64,000 bases of DNA. Origin: Larix kaempferi. Its lineage: Eukaryota; Streptophyta; Pinopsida; Pinales; Pinaceae. The DNA is taken from the NCBI GenBank assembly GCA_027924585.1, contig BSBM01000602.1, positions 11,531,501-11,595,500 on the forward strand. The letters run 5' to 3'. Below the pieces are notes generated by a model that was given only the letters and a program-made list of their open reading frames with translations, was not told the DNA's origin and did not search any database. Below are positions 57,250 through 64,000 of the stretch, piece by piece; position 1 is the first letter of the stretch, and every line of letters begins with the position of its first letter. Position numbers and translations under genes: made by a program.

Positions 57250-58275
57250 AATAATCTAATCATTCATGAAATCAATTGTTTTGTCACATCATTAGTTATT
57301 CTCCACCTCATCATCTTAATATTGTAGATTTGTGTGAATAATACAAAAGGTAATGAATGAGTAAATGAATTTAAGGTAACAATTTGTGTGAATTATAAAG
57401 GTGAAATTAATACAATGTACATACCTGAAAGGGCCACTAATTGTACCCCATCCAAAATTTGTAGTTTAAATTTGGTAATATGAATCTAGGAGAGTCTAAG
57501 ATATTTTCGTTTAGCCCATTCAAGCTTGAACTTATCAAGTCTCTCCTTCGAGGTAAAAATTTTCATTGGACCTCCACTATGATATTAGTCATGCATAAGC
57601 ATCAGTGATGTAATACTTGGTAGTTAGGTTAACACATTATTAAGACCCACTTAAATTATTTGTATAGTAAGAAATGTGTTAGGCCCCTTTGACTATAGGG
57701 GAGACCAAATTCAATAAGTCAAACATCATCCCTCACACACACACATATTGACTCCACACCCTACATACTCTTATATTCTTATATCTATCTTAAGTGTTGA
57801 TTCCCAAAGTGGATCCTCTCGTCAAACAAAGGGGTCAATCATATATCTTTTGTTGGCATTATTGAATCTAAAGCTCAATTTTGTAATATATATATTTTTT
57901 ATGGAAGAGCAGCACTAGGGCCTTTACATTTTCTTGATATCTATATAAAAGACTGTGTAGGAGTTATGTAGTGGAATAGAATAGGAGATATGAAAAAGAG
58001 ATTTGCATGCCTCTTATATAGCATTATTTTTATTATAAAAGAAGTTTCTTCAAGAACTTCCCAAATGTTTTAAAACATCTACATAATGTATTTTTTGTTC
58101 ACTTTAAATAATAATTACAAATTTTATCTATGAAAAAAATATCTACTTCAGTCTTAAACTTGGAAGCTCTATCCAATGAGACACCCCTTAGGGCTATTCC
58201 AAGCAAATATGTTACTTGAATAAATATAAATTTAATGGTTAATATTTAAATATGCATACATGCAATTAGTATTAC
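57250..58275. other. AT-rich intergenic sequence, unit 2
   Basis: It corresponds to 26300-27325; nothing supportable was found. Confidence 0.5.
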
Positions 58276-58519
58276 ATGATATCTAGACACTGAAGTAATA
58301 TGTATCAAAAACCCCTAAAATGTTTCATCTTCATAATTGTTTTGCCTTCACACATGTTTTCATTTTCATAATATTGCCTTCTTAGTTATTTTCGTATAAT
58401 TTTTTTTTATATAATAATGTCCATAGAAGTTAGAACCATAAAAAAATATTGATCCAAAACTACAAGATGAAACATTTTAGGGGTTTTTGATACATATTAT
58501 TTCAGTGTCTAGATATCAT
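58276..58519. repeat. 244-bp inverted repeat with 56-bp arms, unit 2
   Basis: It has the same arm, X, inverted arm, X' layout as 27326-27694, so the structure predates the duplication. Confidence 0.85.
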
Positions 58520-59363
58520 GTTTTGCCTTCACACATGTTTTCATTTTCATAATATTGCCTTCTTAGTTATTTTCAAATAATTTTTTTTATATAATAATGT
58601 CCATAGAAGTTAGAACCATAAAAAATATTGATCCAAAACTACATTTAACAAAAGCTTTTTTATATAAAATTAAAATTTCCAAATGAATTATGATTAACCT
58701 TTACCAAATTCATAATATTGTTTTCTTGCATATTTTCAAATATTTTTTTTCGAAGAGTTACATTTAACAGGAGTTATATATATATATATATATCCAGAGC
58801 TGCATTTAACAAGAATTTTTTTACATAAAATTAAAATTTCCCATTAGATCAGGGATAACCCTTACCAAATTCATAATTTAAATTAATACATGGATGATGT
58901 GGTCGTTGGATGTGCAAATATGTAAAGTAAATTCAAAATGCAAGCTGTCAGCAAACGGTTGATCATAACAGATTACAATGATGCCATCAAACGGTTCAAT
59001 TTGAAATGCACGTTGTCCGTAATCATTAAGAATCATAAGCGTTTGATCATATAATAACAAACAATGCCATCCAACCATTCAATTCGAATCTCGAGTTGAA
59101 TCAACGGTTGAACTTGAATTTCTTAAATAACGTTTCAATTTGAATATCTTAACGAATACTCCTCCCTTGCCGTTAGGTGAAAAAGCATTGGATAAAAAGC
59201 GTCTTTTCAAGGGTCTCTTTCTCGTAATGTAATTGGTTCAACTTGAATTCTTAAAATAACATCTTGCCGTTGGATAAAAAGCATCTTTTCTAGGGTCTCT
59301 TTCTGGTAATGTAATTTAGAGTTGAGCGTTAAAGATTGGACGTGGAAGAACACAGTGACAGCC

Positions 59364-60653
59364 ATGGCGGGAGACTCTCGGAGGTCCATATCAGGTCTCT
59401 CCTTCAGCTGTAGTACCCAAAACAGCGTCCAACGTTATATTTGTAATGGATTGTTCGGAAGTTTATACAGCCTGCGAGGTAGCTTGGGAATTTCTATCTT
59501 TCTGAGTTACGTAGGATTTATTACATCCCCAAGAACCTCTGGTAATGATCTCTCAGCTTCTCTGATTGTAAATTCTCGCCATGATTCCTGATTTTTATGT
59601 TGGGATCAGTTTATTCTGAGTCTGATTATTGTTCAGCGTCGCATTATTTCATTTCCATCTATTGCTTTATGCTTTGATTGACCTAATAGACTATAATACT
59701 TTTATTTAGATTCCCTTCCTATCATGATCTCAACGAAATTGATTTCTGGTGGAGAAATGGACGCCGAGAGCGATTCAAATCAGCTACTGAGCATTTCTAG
59801 CCAAGAAATTGAAGAACAAGAGGATGGAAAAGTTAAGGTTCTCTAAATTCTATATTAGCACTGCCCCAGTGGCTGCATGCATTTTGTTTCTCCTACTCTC
59901 GTTCAAAAGGTATGCCTTCTGCTATTCCGTCTCAGTCTAGACTATCATATATCAGAGATTATTAAGCTTTGAATATGAAAAAGAGAATCTCCATGGCAGA
60001 ATTTCAATAGTTGTTTTTTTTAACTCTGGAAGCTTTGGATTCAGAATAAAAAAACGCCAAGGTTAAATTTCAATGCCTGTCTTTTACCCTCTATATTTAC
60101 TCTTTTGATACATTGAACATTCAGTAAAATAAGGGCATGCATTTTCACCAGAACAATGTTTTTATCAACAAATTATTTGTTAAACGGTGCTTACTGGTTT
60201 GGATTCAGGACCTTCATACTAACAGTTCAGTTCAAATCCAATTTTCTGTAGAATCCAATTATTTTGTGTTTAATATTAAAAAAAAAAACCTCCCTCATCA
60301 ACATGTGAACAAACGACCTTAATAAAATACTTCATCGGCTTATCTGTTAACTATGCAGTCTGATAACAGCAGACCTTAATAAAATACTTCATCGGCTTAT
60401 CTGTTAACTATGCAGTCTGATAACAGCAGAGACCATTTCGACCTTTATTCTGGTTTTTGTAACATGCGGTTCCTCAGTAATGGATCACAGCAGTCGGCCT
60501 TTAATTTCAGAACTTGGGGGTTCTGTGGCTTTTGGTCTGATAGTGACAGTCATGATATATTCTGTTGGCCACATTTCTGGAGCTCATATGAATCCTGCAG
60601 TTACCATTGCATTTGCAACAGTCACTATAAGATTAACTTGTTTAGTAGAATGA
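59364..60653 (+). pseudogene. NIP-type aquaporin 5' exons, unit 2, frameshifted
   Basis: Exons correspond to 59364-59541, 59710-59909 and 60427-60631. Exon 2 has lost four bases (AAGGTT instead of AAGGAAGGTT), giving an in-frame TAA at 59844-59846, so this copy is disrupted. Exon 3 keeps the NPA motif and reads GAHMNPA where unit 1 has GAHLNPA. The AT in place of a GT donor after exon 3 is shared. Confidence 0.65.
60315..60428. repeat. 57-bp acceptor-site tandem duplication, unit 2
   Basis: Same as 29367-29480. Confidence 0.85.
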
Positions 60654-60789
60654 CAATTTTCTAGGTCTGGGATAAGGAGCTTTCAGTTTTTTGTTTTTAA
60701 TTACTCAGATCGCTTATTTTTTCCAGACCCACTGAAATCTTGAATCTAAGGTTCTTGAGGTTCAATACTTCCTTTCATATTTGGTATAC

Positions 60790-60897
60790 TGAAATGCTGT
60801 ACATCACAGTAATAATGAATTGCCTTGAAATGCTGCACATCACAGTAATAATGAATTGCCTTGAAATGCTGCACATCACAGTAATAATGATTGCCTT
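60790..60897. repeat. 36-bp tandem repeat, three copies
   Basis: One copy more than unit 1 (29842-29912). Confidence 0.8.
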
Positions 60898-61463
60898 GAA
60901 ATTATATTAATCTTTCTTTTATGACAAAAGATAATGGAAACCGAATTACGCTAATATGTTGCAGATTCCCTGAAATGTTGTATCCCTCGCAATTCCAATG
61001 GAAATGTTGCTCTGCGTGGACAATGAGAATTTCGATCGAAAAGAAGCAGAGGCTAAGTACAAAAACTGTGTATCGAGGTTAGTGATTTGTTATCTACATG
61101 TTCTGATTTGTGATTTGTTATCTACATGTTTTGATTTGTGATTTGTAATTAATATTTGTAATAACTTCTACATTTTCTGATTGAATAGTAATTTATAATA
61201 ATTTCATCGATTTCCACTAAAACCCTTTTCAATGATCATCCTAATCTTGTCTAATGTTCGATTTCCTTCATTACTAGATGGTAATCTCCTGAGTAAATCC
61301 TAAATTTTGAATGAATCAATCAGGAAAATAGTTATAGTTTTTTACTGTAAGAAGTTTATATAGAACAATAATGTTCATGTTGTAATTCTTGCACAACCTC
61401 TAATCAATGTTTCATACCCACGGAAATCTCATTCTAAGGTTCGTGATGTTCAATATTCCCTTT

Positions 61464-61593
61464 CATATTTTGTATACATCACAGTAATAATGAATCTCCT
61501 TGAAATTATATTAATCTTTCTTTTATGACATATTTTGTATACATCACAGTAATAATGAATCTCCTTGAAATTATATTAATCTTTCTTTTATGA
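61464..61593. repeat. 65-bp tandem repeat, two copies
   Basis: One copy fewer than unit 1 (30481-30675). Confidence 0.9.
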
Positions 61594-61610
61594 CTTTGCA
61601 GATTCCCTGA

Positions 61611-63588
61611 AATGGTGTATCCCTCGCAATTCGAATGGAAATGTGTCAGGATGAATTTGAATCACAGTGGGTACTATTATGGGTCGCAAGAAGAATTTAA
61701 GGTGGCAAGAAGCAGAGGCTAAGTACAAAAATGGTGTATCCAGGTTAGTGATTTGCTATCTTCATGTTCTGATTTGGATTAATATATATAATAACTTCTA
61801 CATGTGTTCTGATTGGATAATAATTCATAATAATTTCCTTATACCAAGGTTCGATTTCCTTCATTACCAGATGATAATCTCCTGGGTAAATCCTTTTTCT
61901 ATTCTTTTGGTTCAATCATACATGCGAAGTGCAGGGTTTATTTTGTTTATAGAGTAAAAATAAAACATAATCTCTATGAGTTTTAATGAACTCTTGGTTT
62001 TAATCTTGGATAAATTTGTAAAGTATTGTTGATTTTTGCAGGTAGTTTTCAAAAGTGTTATAGAGTTAAAACGTATTGTAGTGTAATAAGAGGTTGCATG
62101 TTCTTCTTAATAGTTGGGCTTCTGTTAGTTCTAATTAGTATTGGGTACTATATTTTGGGTTTTTTTTCGTCAAAAATGCTTAAAAGTGCGAGGAAAAAAT
62201 GAGTAAAGTTGAAACTGGGTGATCGGGAAAAAATGAGTAGATTTTTCTACAAGAGAAAGGATGTGGAAAATGAAACCAAGAGAAACATACTTTCCTCCAT
62301 TTCAGGTATTTATTTAATTGATTAATATCATTTATGATCAAAAGGTAGTGGGTTCGATTTCCTTAGAATGGCGTCGCTGGGCAGAGCTGTCATGAGAGCT
62401 CATTAAACCATTGTATTGATTCTGTTATCTTATTATCATGACCTGTGGTCGTTAAGGCCTAAACATTAACCGTTAGATTCCCAGAAAAAGGAAAAAGGCG
62501 TTCTGAATAAATATCAGTGCCATTCATCTCAGCATTATTAAATTGTATTTGTCTATACAATATAATTGGCATGGGTTTACCATGCCAGAGGAGAGGATTA
62601 CTGCCTTACTGTAATTTTGCAGCTATATTTAACGACATTCAAGCAGACAAGCTTTCTGCTTCCATTTAAATAATTTAATATATTTGCCCCAAGGACGTCA
62701 TCCTCGTCCTCGTCTTAAAATCTTAGAAATTATTTTTATCTTAATACAAGCTACTATGACTATATTTTTTCTCGTTGTCGTTGTTATTATCATATCAGTC
62801 AAAAACACAGATCAAACAAACCTATTAAAAAAATTAAATAAAAACATATAATTCATTTTGATATTATGTATCCACCCACTAAGGAAATGTTTATGGTATG
62901 GTAGTATGCATATACACACAACAATATATCTCCTTTGCCTTAAAAGGTAATAATTAATAAGAAAAAAATACACAACCACTCCACACAGTCTTTTTTGGAG
63001 CTTTTCCAGCTAGCACCCGATTTAGGCATTCTTCTGAAGCCATCCTACCTCCCGATTTAGGCACCCCAACTGGATCTGATCAGATAGGCTGCCATGGCAA
63101 TGTTATAGTGGGAGGTGTAAAAAGACACATGACAGCCCTGCCAGCCCAATGCACGAGCCCACGAGCCCACGTCGATTTTGAAAGTTTGAATTTGTTTTTT
63201 CGTGTTCCGTTTTTAAACTATTTTGTTTCAAAGAAATAGTGTTTTACTTTTCTTTATGTGCTTTTACTGCAAATTATTGCCTTTTTTGTTTTGGATGTAG
63301 TTTTCATTTTTTATGTGCTTTTACTGCGAACTATGGACTTTTTTTCTTTATGATTTAAGTTTGTGTTAACTGGTCTAACAGTTAATTAAATAATAATTAT
63401 ATGGATAAACTGCATATTGAAAATTTAAAAGAAATATTTATTATTGGTCAATCAATCTTTATGGTTTGAATCTTGGCTGTAATTTTCATTGTGATTTGAT
63501 GGCAACTTAATACAACTTTGTTTGTCTTCAGATGCATTGTTTCGGGCATTCTACTGGATATACCGAAATCCTACTATTATTTTCCGAG
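61611..63588 (+). pseudogene. Unrecognised multi-exon gene remnant, unit 2
   Basis: Exon-like blocks at 61611-61743, 62042-62305 and 63532-63588 repeat those of unit 1 with the same phase-1 borders. The A run in the second block has six A, so the membrane-helix frame reaches TGA at 62200-62202 and, ignoring that stop, continues in the frame that joins the last exon. The 57-base last exon is identical in both units. Family unknown. Confidence 0.45.
62310..63520. other. AT-rich intron-like sequence, unit 2
   Basis: It corresponds to 31420-32600, with the CCCGATTTAGGCA repeat near 63016 and 63052. No gene was found. Confidence 0.5.
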
Positions 63589-63599
63589 GTAAAGTTTTT

Positions 63600-64000
63600 T
63601 AGTTCTCTTAAAAATATTAATTATTTAAATTTATTGCAAAATTTCAATTTATTTAGATATTTCAATAACAATTTGTTATAATATTTTGAGAAATTTATTT
63701 AGATATTTCAATGACAATTTGTTATAATATTTTATTTTCTCATTATACTTAAACTTTGTTACCATTTATTATAATACTTTATTTACACATTTAGAATAAA
63801 ATTTGTTATAGAATCCCTATTAAAAAAACTTCAAACTAGTGAAAAAAAATTCAAATATATAACCTCTGCCCATTCAAATATTGTACTCCCACCAGTGTCA
63901 TATCATATTGTTTTTAGAGTAATAAAAGGTATAGTCCCACCGTTGCTTAAATGCACGAATAATTATCGCAAGCACACGTGAGCTCGACATTTAAACATTT
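63600..64000. other. AT-rich sequence to the window edge
   Basis: It corresponds to about 32690-33090. The 172-bp array is just starting at the cut. Nothing coding. Confidence 0.5.

Larger units (their letters stand above)
34535..64000. repeat. Unit 2 of the 34.5-kb tandem duplication (truncated by window end)
   Basis: This is a direct repeat of unit 1, collinear over its whole visible length and ending at the point matching about 33090 of unit 1. It lacks the 4.2-kb insertion and the 640-bp deletion of unit 1, so its gypsy element is the more informative copy. It carries its own damage: extra nonsense codons in the LINE and a frameshift in NIP exon 2. About 1.4 kb of the unit falls beyond the window. 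Confidence 0.95.

Overview
The window is repeat-rich, AT-rich nuclear DNA from a seed plant. The signs are plant-type LTR retrotransposons with the methionine-tRNA primer-binding site, a plant LINE with a DUF4283/CCHC ORF1, a chromovirus-like Ty3/gypsy polyprotein, telomere-like AAACCCCTAACCCC motifs, and spliced exons of a plant NIP aquaporin. The low gene content and very long non-coding LTR-type elements would suit a large genome such as a gymnosperm's, but the species cannot be fixed from this sequence. I see no bacterial genes, CRISPR array, rRNA or tRNA gene.

The dominant feature is a direct tandem duplication. Positions 1 to about 34,534 (unit 1) recur from 34,535 to the window end (unit 2, cut off at the point matching about 33,090). 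The offset starts at 34,534, reaches 34,559, drops to about 30,316 after an element present only in unit 1, and rises again to 30,965 after a 640-bp deletion in unit 1. By eye the units differ at about 1 to 2 percent of sites plus VNTR changes. This could be a real segmental duplication or two haplotypes joined in the assembly.

Layout of each unit, left to right: (a) AT-rich DNA; (b) 4.6 kb of CT-microsatellite mixed with degenerate telomere-like motifs; (c) one 374-bp LTR with TATA box, primer-binding site and leader, ending in poly(A); (d) a 3'-truncated LINE on the minus strand with ORF1, endonuclease and part of RT; (e) a short RNase H-like fragment; (f) a 5.0-kb element with TG...CA ends and a 5-bp target duplication, holding one possible captured exon; (g) a decayed Ty3/gypsy chromovirus-like element on the minus strand (LTR piece, integrase, RNase H, RT, protease, gag knuckle); (h) unidentified protein-like remnants; (i) minisatellites, inverted repeats and LTR debris; (j) exons of a NIP aquaporin resembling Lsi1/NIP2; (k) further spliced-looking exons of an unrecognised membrane protein; (l) AT-rich tandem repeats leading to the unit junction.

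The paired units act as a natural comparison. In unit 2 the gypsy integrase is uninterrupted and the target is single-copy; in unit 1 it is split by a 4,238-bp element with TSD GACAG. Unit 1 also lost 640 bp of protease and RT at a short microhomology. The NIP exons are open in unit 1 and frameshifted in unit 2. No complete, clearly functional gene was found. Even the best candidate, the NIP exons, has only the first NPA half and no convincing continuation.
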